From positions 186,001 to 250,000 of the forward strand of contig JAJDTP010000005.1 of NCBI GenBank assembly GCA_022827095.1: 64,000 nucleotides of DNA, in the 5' to 3' direction. Positions 52,028 through 61,039 of the stretch are shown piece after piece. Source of the DNA: Dehalococcoidia bacterium (GTDB taxonomy: Bacteria > Chloroflexota > Dehalococcoidia > Lucifugimonadales > UBA3495). The notes beneath the pieces are model-generated. The model saw only the letters and a program-made list of their open reading frames with translations, was not told the origin of the DNA and did not search any database. The translations under genes and the position numbers were made by a program. Numbering within the stretch: position 1 is the first letter of the stretch; every line of letters begins with the position of its first letter.

Positions 52028-54448
52028 TCAGGTGCGGACGGTCGCCCCGGCTTCCCGTTCCAGCGCGCGCGTCAGTCCGTTCACCGCCCGGTTCACGTCT
52101 TCGGCGGTCAGGGTCCTGTCCGCGGCTCGGAACCGGATGCGGAAGGCCAGCGACCGCGTACCCTCCGGCAGACTCTCGCCGGCGTACACGTCAAAAAGCT
52201 CCGCCCGTTCCACCAGCCGCACTCTCTCGATCAGGCCCTGCACCCGGGCCGCCGGCACGTCCGCCGGCACCACCAGCGCCAGATCCCGGTTGGCCGCCGG
52301 GAACCGCGACAACGACTCGAACCGGCCGCCGTTCGTGCCAGCTTCCAGCAGGTCGTCCAGCCTCACCTCGAAGTAGACCACCGCGTCCGATCCCAGGTCG
52401 AACGCCTCCCTGATGTCCGGGTGCAGTTCCCCGATCAAACCCACGCCATCCGCGCTGCCCGCATCCACTACCACGCGGGCGCACCGTCCCGGATGGAACA
52501 TCTCGTGGTCGTGCGACTCCAGCGACACGGCGATCCCTACGCGCCCCAGCGCGGTCGCCAGTGTCCCCGATAGGTCAAAAAAGTCCAGGGACTCGCCCGC
52601 GCTCAGCCAGTTGGCGTCGTAGCGTGGCCCCGACATGACGCCGGCCACCATCTCGCGCTCTACCGGGAGCCCCGTGCTCTGCGGGATGAAGGCTCTCCCC
52701 ATCTCGAACAGCCGGAATCCCCCATCGTTATGCCCGCGGTTGTAGGCCAGCGTGTTCAGGATGCTGGCCGCCAGCGTCGGACGCATGATGTCCTGTTCGA
52801 CGGACATCGGGTTGGCCACCCGCAGCAAAGCCAGGCCGCCGCCCGACTCGCCGTTCACGCTCAGTCGGTTCAGGTCGTCAATGCTGACCAGCGGATAGCT
52901 GATCGTCTCCTGCATCCCCGCCGCCGAGAGCGCGTCGCGCAGCCCATCCTTCAGCGCCGTCATCGGGTTGGCCTGGTGGTACGGTATCGGCGACGACAGC
53001 ATCGTGGTGGGCACTTCGTCATACCCGATTATGCGGATGACCTCTTCGATCAGGTCTTCCTCAATGGCGATGTCGCTCCGCCAGTAGGGCGGATCCGCCT
53101 CCAGGCTGTCCGGACCCGTGCGCCGCGTCGTGATGCCCAGGCTCGCCAGCACCGTCTCGGCGCGCGCGATGTCCAGGTCCATGCCCAGTACCTGCCTCAA
53201 TCTTGCCACCGTCAGCGGAACCGCCGGCGTCTCCGTGTCACCGCCCGGGAACACGTCAATGATCCCGCCCGCCGCTTGTCCGCCGGCCGTCTCCAGGATC
53301 AGTTGTGTTGCCCGCCGCAGCGCGATTGGGGCCAGCTCGGGCCGCAGTCCCTTTTCGAACCGCAGGCTTGCTTCAGTCCGCAGGTTCAGGTCCGTTGACG
53401 TGCGCCGGTTGTTCAGCGGGTGGAACGTCGCCGATTCCAGCAGCATGTTGGTCGTGCTTGCCGTGATCTCGCTGTTGGCCCCGCCCATGACGCCGCCGAT
53501 GCCGATCGCCTGCGCCGGGTCCGCGATCAGCAGGTTCTCGGTCGAAAGCTTCCGTTTCACGCCGTCCAGGGTCGTGAACTCCTCGCCCTCGGACGCCCTC
53601 CTTACTACCACGTGGCGGTCGGTAACCGTGTCCAGGTCAAACGCGTGCAGCGGTTGGTTGAATTCCAACATCACGTAGTTGGTCACGTCCACCACGTTGT
53701 TGATGGGGCGCAACCCCGCCCGGTTCAGCCGTTCCTGCAGCCACTGCGGCGAGGGCCCGATGCTGATGCCGGCGATCACCGACGCCGTGTAGCGCGGGCA
53801 CAGATCCGGGTCTTCAATAGTCACGCTGGCCAGTGTCTCTGCCGACGCATCCGACTCCGCGTATCCGATCTCCGGCACCCGGACCGGCTGCCCGGTTATC
53901 GCCCCGATCTCCCGGGCCACGCCCAGCATGGACAGGCAGTCGCCCCGATTCGGCGTCAGCTCCAGCTCCAGGAACGTGTCGCCCAATACGTCGTCCAGCG
54001 GAGTTCCAACCTTCGCATCGTCGGGCAACACGATGATCCCCTCGTGCTCGTCGCTGATCTCCAGCTCCGCTTCCGAGCAGATCATTCCCTCGGAAACGAT
54101 CCCCCGTATCGTCGCCGGCTTGAGCTCCTCCCGGCGCCCGTTGTGCATGTTCATCAGCATGACGCCGGGTCGCGCGAAGCAGATCTTCTGGCCCGCCGCC
54201 ACGTTCGGTGCACCGCAAACCACCTCCAGAGGCGGACCGTCTCCCGGATCAACCTCGCAAAGCGTCAAGGTATCGGCGTTGGGATGCGGCCGCGTCGCCC
54301 GCACGTATCCAACCACGCAGCCTTCCCAACCGCCGCGCGTGAACACGTCGCCCACCTCGATGCCGCTCATGGTCAGCCGGTGCGCCAACTCATCGGGCGC
54401 CAGCGTGATGTCAACGTACTGTGAAAGCCAGGAGAAAGGTATTAGCAT
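52028..54448 (-). CDS. pheT: Phenylalanine-tRNA ligase beta subunit
   Basis: An 806-residue PheT with the full domain set: N-terminal MLIPFSWLSQYVDITLAPDE, tRNA-binding EMAP-like domain (GWEGCVVGYVRATRPHPNAD, then LEVVCGAPNVAAGQKI), B3/B4 editing region, B5, and a C-terminal FDX-ACB domain (SLSRFPAANRDLALVVPADV, then SLAFRIRFRAADRTLT). It forms the alpha2-beta2 synthetase with PheS and carries editing. Length is standard. It begins 33 bases after the pheS stop. Confidence 0.97.
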   Translation of the reverse strand: MLIPFSWLSQYVDITLAPDELAHRLTMSGIEVGDVFTRGGWEGCVVGYVRATRPHPNADTLTLCEVDPGDGPPLEVVCGAPNVAAGQKICFARPGVMLMNMHNGRREELKPATIRGIVSEGMICSEAELEISDEHEGIIVLPDDAKVGTPLDDVLGDTFLELELTPNRGDCLSMLGVAREIGAITGQPVRVPEIGYAESDASAETLASVTIEDPDLCPRYTASVIAGISIGPSPQWLQERLNRAGLRPINNVVDVTNYVMLEFNQPLHAFDLDTVTDRHVVVRRASEGEEFTTLDGVKRKLSTENLLIADPAQAIGIGGVMGGANSEITASTTNMLLESATFHPLNNRRTSTDLNLRTEASLRFEKGLRPELAPIALRRATQLILETAGGQAAGGIIDVFPGGDTETPAVPLTVARLRQVLGMDLDIARAETVLASLGITTRRTGPDSLEADPPYWRSDIAIEEDLIEEVIRIIGYDEVPTTMLSSPIPYHQANPMTALKDGLRDALSAAGMQETISYPLVSIDDLNRLSVNGESGGGLALLRVANPMSVEQDIMRPTLAASILNTLAYNRGHNDGGFRLFEMGRAFIPQSTGLPVEREMVAGVMSGPRYDANWLSAGESLDFFDLSGTLATALGRVGIAVSLESHDHEMFHPGRCARVVVDAGSADGVGLIGELHPDIREAFDLGSDAVVYFEVRLDDLLEAGTNGGRFESLSRFPAANRDLALVVPADVPAARVQGLIERVRLVERAELFDVYAGESLPEGTRSLAFRIRFRAADRTLTAEDVNRAVNGLTRALEREAGATVRT

Positions 54449-54481
54449 CGGAATGGAAACCTGCGAATGACCACTGGGGGA

Positions 54482-55531
54482 TCAAAACTGCCGCAAAAAC
54501 CTCACATCGTTCCGGTAGAAATGCCGGATGTCGTCAATCCCGTACTTCAGCATCCCGATCCGCTCCGGCCCCATGCCGAACGCGAACCCGGTGTAGCGCT
54601 GCGGATCGTATCCGACCCCTTCCAGCACCCGGGGATGCACCATCCCTGCTCCCATAATCTCGATCCAGTCCTCGTCCCGGTTGATGGGTCGCCGGCCCGT
54701 CTCCGGATCAACGAAGTTGGAGATGGACATGTCCACCCCCGGCTCGACAAACGGGAAGTAGTCGCACCGGAACCGAATCTGCCGGTCCTCGCCGAAGACC
54801 CGCCGAGCGAATTCATACAGCGTGCCCTTGAGGTCGGCGAAGGTGATCCCCTCTGCCACAGCCAAACCCTCGATTTGGTAGAAGTGCCATTCGTGGGTAG
54901 CGTCAGTGGCCTCGTACCGATAGCACTTGCCCGGTACAACCACCCGCACCGGAGGGTCCTGCGCCTCCATAACCCGCGCCTGCATCGGCGACGTATGAGT
55001 CCGCAGCAACATCGGCTGCTGCCCCTCTTCGTTCGCGTAGTCGATCCACAGCGAATTCCACATGTCCCGCGCCGGATGCCCGGCCGGAATGTTGAGCATC
55101 TCGAAATTGTAGTGATCCAGTTCGACCTCTGGCCCCTCCACCACGCTGAACCCCATCGCCATGAACGCGGCGCATATTTCGCGCACGATCTGCGTCGTCG
55201 GATGTAAACGACCGGTCACCACCGGCCGTCCCGGAAGTGAGACGTCCAAAGCGTCCTGCGACGCCAGCGCGGCCTGGGCAATCTCCCGGGTGCGACGTGC
55301 CAGCGCCTCTTCCAGCGCATTTTTGGCCTGGTTGGCCCGAGAACCGACTTCCCTTCTCTGGTCTGGCTCCAACTTCGGAAGCGCGCGCAGCAACCCCGTC
55401 AGCTTGCCCCGTCGCCCTAAGTATGCAACCCGCCATTGCTCGACCCCGTCCGCCTCGCCGATGCGGTTCAGCTCGTCGAGCGCGTCGCGGGTCAATTGGT
55501 CGATGGATTGTACGGAAAGCGCGTTTGTCAT
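54482..55531 (-). CDS. pheS: Phenylalanine-tRNA ligase alpha subunit
   Basis: A 349-residue class II synthetase alpha subunit: an N-terminal coiled coil, then GRLHPTTQIVREICAAFMAM, DYANEEGQQPMLLRTHTSPM, HEWHFYQIEGLAV, and FAFGMGPERIGMLKYGIDDI. ATG 55531 is chosen because the longer frame to 55591 runs through the promoter at 55575-55604. It pairs with pheT, 33 bases downstream. Confidence 0.97.
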   Translation of the reverse strand: MTNALSVQSIDQLTRDALDELNRIGEADGVEQWRVAYLGRRGKLTGLLRALPKLEPDQRREVGSRANQAKNALEEALARRTREIAQAALASQDALDVSLPGRPVVTGRLHPTTQIVREICAAFMAMGFSVVEGPEVELDHYNFEMLNIPAGHPARDMWNSLWIDYANEEGQQPMLLRTHTSPMQARVMEAQDPPVRVVVPGKCYRYEATDATHEWHFYQIEGLAVAEGITFADLKGTLYEFARRVFGEDRQIRFRCDYFPFVEPGVDMSISNFVDPETGRRPINRDEDWIEIMGAGMVHPRVLEGVGYDPQRYTGFAFGMGPERIGMLKYGIDDIRHFYRNDVRFLRQF

Positions 55532-55574
55532 GAGAGCGGATACAAGCGATTGTCGAATACAGATGGGCCGAAAA

Positions 55575-55604
55575 ATTATAGGCAGCGCCACGCCTAAGGG
55601 TCAA
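55575..55604 (-). promoter_or_regulatory. Promoter of pheST
   Basis: On the minus strand TTGACC (55604-55599), 18-base spacer, TATAAT (55580-55575). It overlaps the last codons of the esterase-like gene ending at 55601. The expected start is near 55568. Confidence 0.78.
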
Positions 55605-56497
55605 GAAATCTCCACGCCCAAACGCGCTGCCAGCCACTCCCCGCGCACCTGCCCGTGAATGTGTCCACCTCCCTCCGCGGCTCCGTCGTACACCCTGAAA
55701 TCGCACTCCGGTAGCGCCGCCGCCAACTCCTCGGCAAACGCCAGCAGACACAGGCTTCGGTCGAAACTCCCCGCGCTCATGAGGACCGGACGTTGCACCG
55801 CGCGCGCGGTGGTCACCGGGTTGACTACCGATAACAGCGACTCTACGGTGCCTTCGCTCCTTGGATTAGCCCGCAGGTAGTCGCCCAATTCCGCCAGGGG
55901 ATAGCCGAGACCGGGCTCCAGCGCGGCCGGATGACCCAGCGCCAGCGGCGTATCCGCCGCCACCGCCGATACTGTCGGCCTGCGGGCCGCCGTCGCCAGC
56001 GCCAGGCTTGCCCCCAGGCCCGCTCCTGTCAGCGCTACGGCGCCGGATAACTCCGCGATGCCCTGCCCGCCCAGCACGTCCACCGCCCGCAGCGCGTCGG
56101 CGTACGCCCCGAACAGCGTGTACTCAGCGGCGATTTCGATGCCATCCGTGAGCAGACCCGGGTAACTGGCCTGCACCGACCCGTCGCTGTTCCTCTGCCC
56201 CCGGTGGGTCGCGTTCATCACCACCGCCCGGTGCCGCAGCGGAGTGTAGATGATGTCGTGCACGCTGGCGTAGTCCGGCATCCGAACCAGTGCCGGAAAC
56301 GGGCCGTCACCGTGCGGGACCGACAGCCACGCGAAAAGCCGGTGTCCGCCGGCGCTCGTGTATCGTACCCGGTATACGTCCCACTCCGGCTGCGAGTAGA
56401 ACCCATCCCGCTCAATCGCGATGTCGGCGTCGGTTTCGGCCAGTTGCGCCTCGATCCGTTCCCAGAATGCGTCGGAGCGTTGTTGCGCGGACGTCAT
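55601..56497 (-). CDS. CE7/acetylxylan-esterase-like hydrolase, probably inactive
   Basis: A 298-residue alpha/beta-hydrolase, paralogous to the next gene on the minus strand. It keeps the overall CE7 pattern (AWLSVPHGDGPFPALVRMPDY, then HRGQ and SYPGLLTDGI). Where the nucleophile elbow G-x-S-x-G belongs, it has GAGLG (158-162), with no serine. The later Asp and His blocks (AGSFDRSLCLL, GGGHIH) are partly kept. It overlaps the intact paralogue by four bases, so the two are made together. Possibly a binding or regulatory partner. Confidence 0.75.
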   Translation of the reverse strand: MTSAQQRSDAFWERIEAQLAETDADIAIERDGFYSQPEWDVYRVRYTSAGGHRLFAWLSVPHGDGPFPALVRMPDYASVHDIIYTPLRHRAVVMNATHRGQRNSDGSVQASYPGLLTDGIEIAAEYTLFGAYADALRAVDVLGGQGIAELSGAVALTGAGLGASLALATAARRPTVSAVAADTPLALGHPAALEPGLGYPLAELGDYLRANPRSEGTVESLLSVVNPVTTARAVQRPVLMSAGSFDRSLCLLAFAEELAAALPECDFRVYDGAAEGGGHIHGQVRGEWLAARLGVEIS

Positions 56498-57435
56498 GAC
56501 GCGACCACCTGGGCGACGCCGATGCGCTCCTCAAGCCAGGCCCGCTCCCGCGCCGGATACTCATGCGCGTTGCCGTGGCCCGTCTCCGGGAAGAGCCACA
56601 ACTCCCGCTCGCCGCCCAGCAGCCGGTACGCCGCGTAGCTGGTTTCCGGCGGGCACACCTCGTCCTCCATGGCGATGCCCACCACCATGGGACACTTGAT
56701 GCGCGGGGTAAAGTTCACCGCGTCGAAATACCGCAGCGTGCCCAGCATTTGCTCCGCCCGGTCCGGATACGCCCGCTGGTAGCACGAAAGCTCGTCATAC
56801 GGGTAACTGCGCAGCATCCGCATCGACTCCGGGAAGCAGCACAGGAACGGATACCCAGCGACCCCCGCCTTGATCTCCGGCCGCAGCGCCGACGTAATCA
56901 GCGTCAGCCCGCCGCCTTGGCTACTCCCGCAGCAGTAGACCCGCTCCGCGTCGATCTCCGGCCGCGACAGTAAAAAATCGACCCCGCGCACGCAGTCCGA
57001 GATCACGCCCTTGTAGCCGTACGTATCCCGATCCTCCACCCCGCTGGTCAACAGCCCCGGATACCCGGGATTGAACTCCCCGCTGCTGGGCAGCTTGCCC
57101 CTGACGGCCACCGACAGCACCGCGACGCCTTTCGCGCCCCAATCCCGCCGCAACGCCGGCTCTGACTTGTACCCCGGCAGATGCAGTATCGCCGGAAACG
57201 GCCCGTCGCCCACCGCCGGCAGCGCGTACCACGCGAATATCTCCAGCCCACCCAGGCTACGGTACGTCGCCTGATAAACCTTCACTACCTCCGTGCTGCG
57301 CAGCGGGTCCGGTTCCGTTCGCGCCTCTAGCGGTATACCGTCAAGCTCGGAACGGACTCCCTGCCAAAAACGATCGAAATCGTCGGGACAGGTTACTTCG
57401 GTAACGAATGACTTCAGGTCCGCTTTTGTGGCCAT
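56494..57435 (-). CDS. Acetylxylan esterase/CE7-like hydrolase
   Basis: A 313-residue alpha/beta-hydrolase with an intact triad: Ser172 in CGSSQGG, Asp258 in AMEDEVCPP and His287 in ETGHGN, plus the RG-containing VRGKLPSSGEFNPGYPG oxyanion region. CE7 enzymes deacetylate xylooligosaccharides and cephalosporins; a different ester is possible here. It is first in a two-gene unit with the degenerate paralogue. A minus-strand TATAAT at 57474-57469, just outside the gene, may be its -10. Confidence 0.82.
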   Translation of the reverse strand: MATKADLKSFVTEVTCPDDFDRFWQGVRSELDGIPLEARTEPDPLRSTEVVKVYQATYRSLGGLEIFAWYALPAVGDGPFPAILHLPGYKSEPALRRDWGAKGVAVLSVAVRGKLPSSGEFNPGYPGLLTSGVEDRDTYGYKGVISDCVRGVDFLLSRPEIDAERVYCCGSSQGGGLTLITSALRPEIKAGVAGYPFLCCFPESMRMLRSYPYDELSCYQRAYPDRAEQMLGTLRYFDAVNFTPRIKCPMVVGIAMEDEVCPPETSYAAYRLLGGERELWLFPETGHGNAHEYPARERAWLEERIGVAQVVAS

Positions 57436-57666
57436 GTTCAGGCTCCTTACATCGCGCGCGACGGCCCCATTATAGCCTCACGCCAATCCCGACGAATACG
57501 GCTGTTGCCCGTGCTGACCGCCCGCTGCTCGGCTGGGATCCCGAATTGTGAGGCCCGATTCAACAGGCATACGGACGACCCCATCCCCAGTCATCAAGAT
57601 CATCCCAGTCAATCCTGTGCATCTACGCACAACCGTGGCTCCCCAACCGTCCGCCCGGGTGCCCGG

Positions 57667-57675
57667 TGTTATAAT
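57667..57675 (+). promoter_or_regulatory. Extended -10 promoter of the hydroxyisobutyrate-dehydrogenase-like gene
   Basis: TGTTATAAT, an extended -10 (TGnTATAAT), with no -35 match upstream. The start is expected near 57682, 45 bases before ATG 57727. Confidence 0.55.
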
Positions 57676-57726
57676 TCGGCCACTTGCCGCCGGTCGAACG
57701 TCGGCGCGTTTCAGGAGCGAAAAGGT

Positions 57727-58623
57727 ATGAAAGCTGGGTTTATCGGGGTGGGCAACATGGGCAACCCCATGGCCGCCAACATGATCAAGGCTGGGCATCA
57801 GCTCACCGTCCACGACCTGCGCCGCGAGTCCGCCATCAACCTGCTGGAAATGGGCGCCGAGTGGTCCGACAGCCCCGCCGGCTGCGTCGCCGGCAACGAT
57901 GCCGTGTTCACCTCGCTGCCGGTGCCCCGGGACGTCGAGGCCGTCGTCATGGGCGAGAACGGCATCATGTCCGCCGCCGGCTCCGGCGATGTTTACGTCG
58001 ACTTGTCCACCAATTCCCCCACCGTCATCCGCCGCATTCACGACGAGTGCGCCGCCCGTGGCGTGACCGTGCTGGACGCTCCGGTCAGCGGCGGCGTGTA
58101 CGGCGCGGCCGCCGGCACCCTCGCCGTCATGGTCGGCGGCGACGAGGATACCTACAACAGCGTCAAACCCATGCTCGACGCGATCGGGGCGCACGTCGTC
58201 TATTGCGGCGAAATCGGCAACGGCATGGTCACCAAAATCTGCAACAATCTCCTCTCCATGGGCATCGGGGTCCTCATGTCTGAGGCGCTCACCCTCGGCG
58301 TCAAGGCCGGCGTTTCTCTGGAAACCCTCGCCGACGTCATCGCCAACAGCAGCGGAGGCAATCGGCGCCTCGTCGAGAAGTTCCCGCGCTATCTTTTCGC
58401 GGATAACTTCGAGCCTGGCTTCGCCACGGCGCTGGCCGCCAAGGACGTCCGTCTCGCCACCGACCTCGGCCGCGAGTACGGCATCCCAATGGAGCTATCC
58501 AACCTCGTCGACCAGCGCCACGTCGAGGCCCTCTTCCGCGGCTGGGGCCCCGAAGACTCCGACGCCGTAGCCAAGCTCCAGGAGGAAAAATCCGGCGTCC
58601 AACTCCGCTTCGGCGGCTTGTGA
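57727..58623 (+). CDS. NAD(P)-dependent 3-hydroxyisobutyrate dehydrogenase-like oxidoreductase
   Basis: A 298-residue beta-hydroxyacid dehydrogenase: GFIGVGNMGNPMAANM, then DAPVSGGVYGAAAGTLAVMVGG (substrate loop), GNGMVTKICNNLL with the catalytic lysine, and a helical C-terminus. It oxidises a 3-hydroxyacid with NAD(P). The ATG is preceded by AGGAG about ten bases upstream. Substrate not resolved: valine pathway, tartronate or glyoxylate type are all possible. Confidence 0.88.
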   Translation: MKAGFIGVGNMGNPMAANMIKAGHQLTVHDLRRESAINLLEMGAEWSDSPAGCVAGNDAVFTSLPVPRDVEAVVMGENGIMSAAGSGDVYVDLSTNSPTVIRRIHDECAARGVTVLDAPVSGGVYGAAAGTLAVMVGGDEDTYNSVKPMLDAIGAHVVYCGEIGNGMVTKICNNLLSMGIGVLMSEALTLGVKAGVSLETLADVIANSSGGNRRLVEKFPRYLFADNFEPGFATALAAKDVRLATDLGREYGIPMELSNLVDQRHVEALFRGWGPEDSDAVAKLQEEKSGVQLRFGGL

Positions 58624-58660
58624 CCCTTCTGTTCGTCATAGGACTTACGCAGTTGGGACC

Positions 58661-58762
58661 GTCATTCCGGCGAAAGCCGGAATCCAGTGACTGAAATCGT
58701 TAAACAATGTTCTGTTGTCGTCGCCATACCATCGCTGGACTCCTGCGAAAGCAGGAGTGACG
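58661..58762. repeat. GTCATTCC-family element with hairpin ends
   Basis: GTCATTCCGGCGAAAGCCGG starts the left half, which continues AATCCAG. The right half reads CTGGACTCCTGCGAAAGCAG then GAGTGACGG. Each half has an internal GCGAAAGC hairpin, and the two are inverted to each other. It ends two bases before the start of the 58764 gene. Confidence 0.72.
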
Positions 58763-58763
58763 G

Positions 58764-59165
58764 GTGTGTGGCTTCAAGTTCGTAACTCCTACTTCATTCG
58801 AAACGGCTCGTCCAACGAGGCCAAACTTGTTCCGTTCGGCCTACCCCGCCAAAGACCGGCCCGCGTACATCACCCGCTACGTGTACGCCGACACCACGCT
58901 GTCCACCCACGGCGGGACTGCGGGCAAGGTCAGCGTCACCAGCGAGGAGCACACCCGCCTCCAGCAGATGGCCGAGTACCTCGAACGCTGCTGCAACGAC
59001 CTTGACGCCGCCGGCTACGACGTCATCTCCATCACCCCCGTCATCAGCGGCCGCACCGCCTACACCCACACCGAGACCACCGACATCTACCCCGGCCACG
59101 GCTACAGCGTCACCGACGGCCTGGTCGTTACCGGCCGCCTCAAATCGCTAAAACCCAACCCATGA
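58764..59165 (+). CDS. Hypothetical protein coupled to the PaREP1-like genes
   Basis: 133 residues from GTG 58764. The first ~25 residues may not be translated, because the preceding repeat has moved close to the start. The rest (YITRYVYADTTLSTHGG, HTRLQQMAEYLERCCNDLDA, and AGYDVISITPVISGR) is protein-like, with a helix and strands. It overlaps the next gene by four bases (ATGA). Family unrecognised. Coupling suggests a shared function with the PaREP1-like pair. Confidence 0.55.
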   Translation: MCGFKFVTPTSFETARPTRPNLFRSAYPAKDRPAYITRYVYADTTLSTHGGTAGKVSVTSEEHTRLQQMAEYLERCCNDLDAAGYDVISITPVISGRTAYTHTETTDIYPGHGYSVTDGLVVTGRLKSLKPNP

Positions 59166-59590
59166 CCCAATCCTCTCCCATAGAACCCTTCAACGAACCG
59201 GCCGCAGCCATCGCCGACTACCGCCGTCAGGCCCGCGAGTTCCTGGCAAAAAGCCGTCAGTACCTCGCCGAGGACGACCTGCACCAGGCATCCGAAAAAG
59301 GCTGGGGCGCCGCCGCCTGGATGGCCAAAGCCGTGGCCGATGCACAGGGCTGGAAGTACGAAAGACACGCTCAGTTTAACGTCGTAATGTACCAGGCGCA
59401 GGACCTGTCCGGAGATGACAGATTGGACGACCTGCGGGGTAACGCCAACGAACTGCACGGGTTTTTTTACACGCGAAAGCTATTCCTGCGCGCGGATGTT
59501 ATCAGCCGCGGGCTTGAACGTATGGCTGCCCTCCTCGACATCCTCGAACCCCTCACCGAAACCAGCCAACAAGCTGAGGGCAATCCATGA
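59162..59590 (+). CDS. PaREP1/HEPN-like protein, copy 1
   Basis: A 142-residue helical protein of the PaREP1/HEPN group: ADYRRQAREFLAKSRQYLAE then DDLHQASEKGWGAAAWMAKA. That is the family's repeat helix pair, where the Asp/Glu-Lys-x-W-Gly motif is diagnostic. HEPN folds often act as RNases or as nucleotidyltransferase partners; PaREP1 function is unknown. It overlaps both its neighbours by four bases. Confidence 0.75.
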   Translation: MTQSSPIEPFNEPAAAIADYRRQAREFLAKSRQYLAEDDLHQASEKGWGAAAWMAKAVADAQGWKYERHAQFNVVMYQAQDLSGDDRLDDLRGNANELHGFFYTRKLFLRADVISRGLERMAALLDILEPLTETSQQAEGNP

Positions 59591-60000
59591 CCGGATCCTC
59601 TCCCATGGAACCTTCGGACGGTCCCGCGGCAGAAATCGCCGACTACCGCCGTCAGGCTCGCGAATTTTTGCTGAAAAGCCGCCAATACCTCGCCGAGGAT
59701 GACCTGCACCAGGCATCCGAAAAAGGCTGGGGCGCCGCCGCCTGGATGGCCAAGGCGGCTGCCGAGGCACAAGGTTGGCAGTACAAAAAGCACGATCAGT
59801 TCAGTACCGTGATGAATAGTGCACGCCTCCTGACCGGAGACAGCCGATTACCTGGACTGCGCAGCATCGCCAACGAACTTCATAGCAACTTTTATAAGCG
59901 CAGGCTATTGCTGAACGCCGACGCCATTGCTGTAGACTTGGACCACATCTCAACCCTCCTGGACATCCTCGAACCCCTCACCGAAACCCGCACAACCTAG
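59587..60000 (+). CDS. PaREP1/HEPN-like protein, copy 2
   Basis: 137 residues. The first ~65 residues are nearly identical to copy 1 (ADYRRQAREFLLKSRQYLAE, DDLHQASEKGWGAAAWMAKA). After LWQYKKHDQFST the C-termini diverge strongly. ATGA overlap with copy 1. This is a recent tandem duplication with conserved N-termini, ahead of the UGSC neighbourhood. Confidence 0.75.
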   Translation: MTGSSPMEPSDGPAAEIADYRRQAREFLLKSRQYLAEDDLHQASEKGWGAAAWMAKAAAEAQGWQYKKHDQFSTVMNSARLLTGDSRLPGLRSIANELHSNFYKRRLLLNADAIAVDLDHISTLLDILEPLTETRTT

Positions 60001-60009
60001 GAGTCCCCC

Positions 60010-61038
60010 ATGACCAGCAGCGCAGAACGTCACGTCGAAACCGCCGACACCATCGAGGCTATCGAGGAATGCTTCCGCCTCGGCTGGACCGACGGCCTCC
60101 CAGTTGTCCCTCCCGCCGATTACAAGGTCCGCGAGATGCTTTCCACCGCCGGCCTCACCGGCGAGGAAGAACTGCTCAACCTCGACATGCGCAGCCGTGT
60201 CATCACCTCCGAAAACGCCGCCGCCAACGCGGTCATGGCCGGCTGTGAGGCCGAGTACTTCCCCGTCCTTGTCACCGCCCTGCGCACCCTGGAAGAGGAG
60301 CGCAACTTCGTCAACATGGCGGCGTCTTCCACCAGTTCGCCCAGCATCTTGATGGTCCTCAACGGACCCATCCGGGAGGCGTTGGGCATCAACAGCCGCG
60401 ACGGCCTCTTCGGCCCTGGCTTCCGCGCCAATGCCAGCATCGGCCGCGCCGTCCGCCTCTGCTTCATGAACGGCTTCGACGCCTGGCCCGGCCAGCTTGA
60501 CCGCGGAACCCTGGGCACTCCGGCCAAGTACACCTTCTGCGTCGCCGAAAACGAGGAGACCTCCCCCTGGGAGCCCCTGCACGTCAGCCGCGGCTTCGAT
60601 GCCTCCGACAGCGTCGTCACCGTGGCCGTCGCCTACAACCCGGTCAGCGTCCCCAACAGCTACGCCCACACTGGTCAGGCCATCCTCCTCTCCATCTGCG
60701 ACGCCCTGCGGTCCGCCGCCCTGGCCCATCGCTACCCCGCCCAGTGGGTCATCGTCATCGGACCCGAACACGCCCTGACCCTCCAGGGCGACGGCTGGAC
60801 CCGCCGCGACATCCAGGACTTCCTCATCGAGAACAGCGGCCGCTCCCGCGCCGAGCTCGTGCGTCTCGGTTCCAAGCAGGGCCCGGAGCAACCCGGCGAC
60901 GAGGAACTCATCATGCGCTGCGCCATCGACCCGAACGACATCCTCATTATGCACGGCGGCGGCACCGGCGGTCGCTACAGCGCCATCATCGACACCACCG
61001 GCTACCGCATCCGCACGCGCAAGATCGGCGGGGATTAG
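60010..61038 (+). CDS. Hypothetical protein in the UGSC neighbourhood (GWTDGLPVVPP motif)
   Basis: 342 residues, starting MTSSAERHVETADTIE, with an early GWTDGLPVVPPADYKVREML. That string is typical of proteins found near UGSC-family genes in Chloroflexota, a recollection not checked by search. Later blocks include SSTSSPSILMVLNGPIREAL and PAQWVIVIGPEHALTLQGDG, and HGGGTGGRYS ends the protein. No catalytic motif is recognised. The DUF4058 gene starts one base after its stop. Confidence 0.6.
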   Translation: MTSSAERHVETADTIEAIEECFRLGWTDGLPVVPPADYKVREMLSTAGLTGEEELLNLDMRSRVITSENAAANAVMAGCEAEYFPVLVTALRTLEEERNFVNMAASSTSSPSILMVLNGPIREALGINSRDGLFGPGFRANASIGRAVRLCFMNGFDAWPGQLDRGTLGTPAKYTFCVAENEETSPWEPLHVSRGFDASDSVVTVAVAYNPVSVPNSYAHTGQAILLSICDALRSAALAHRYPAQWVIVIGPEHALTLQGDGWTRRDIQDFLIENSGRSRAELVRLGSKQGPEQPGDEELIMRCAIDPNDILIMHGGGTGGRYSAIIDTTGYRIRTRKIGGD

Positions 61039-61039
61039 C

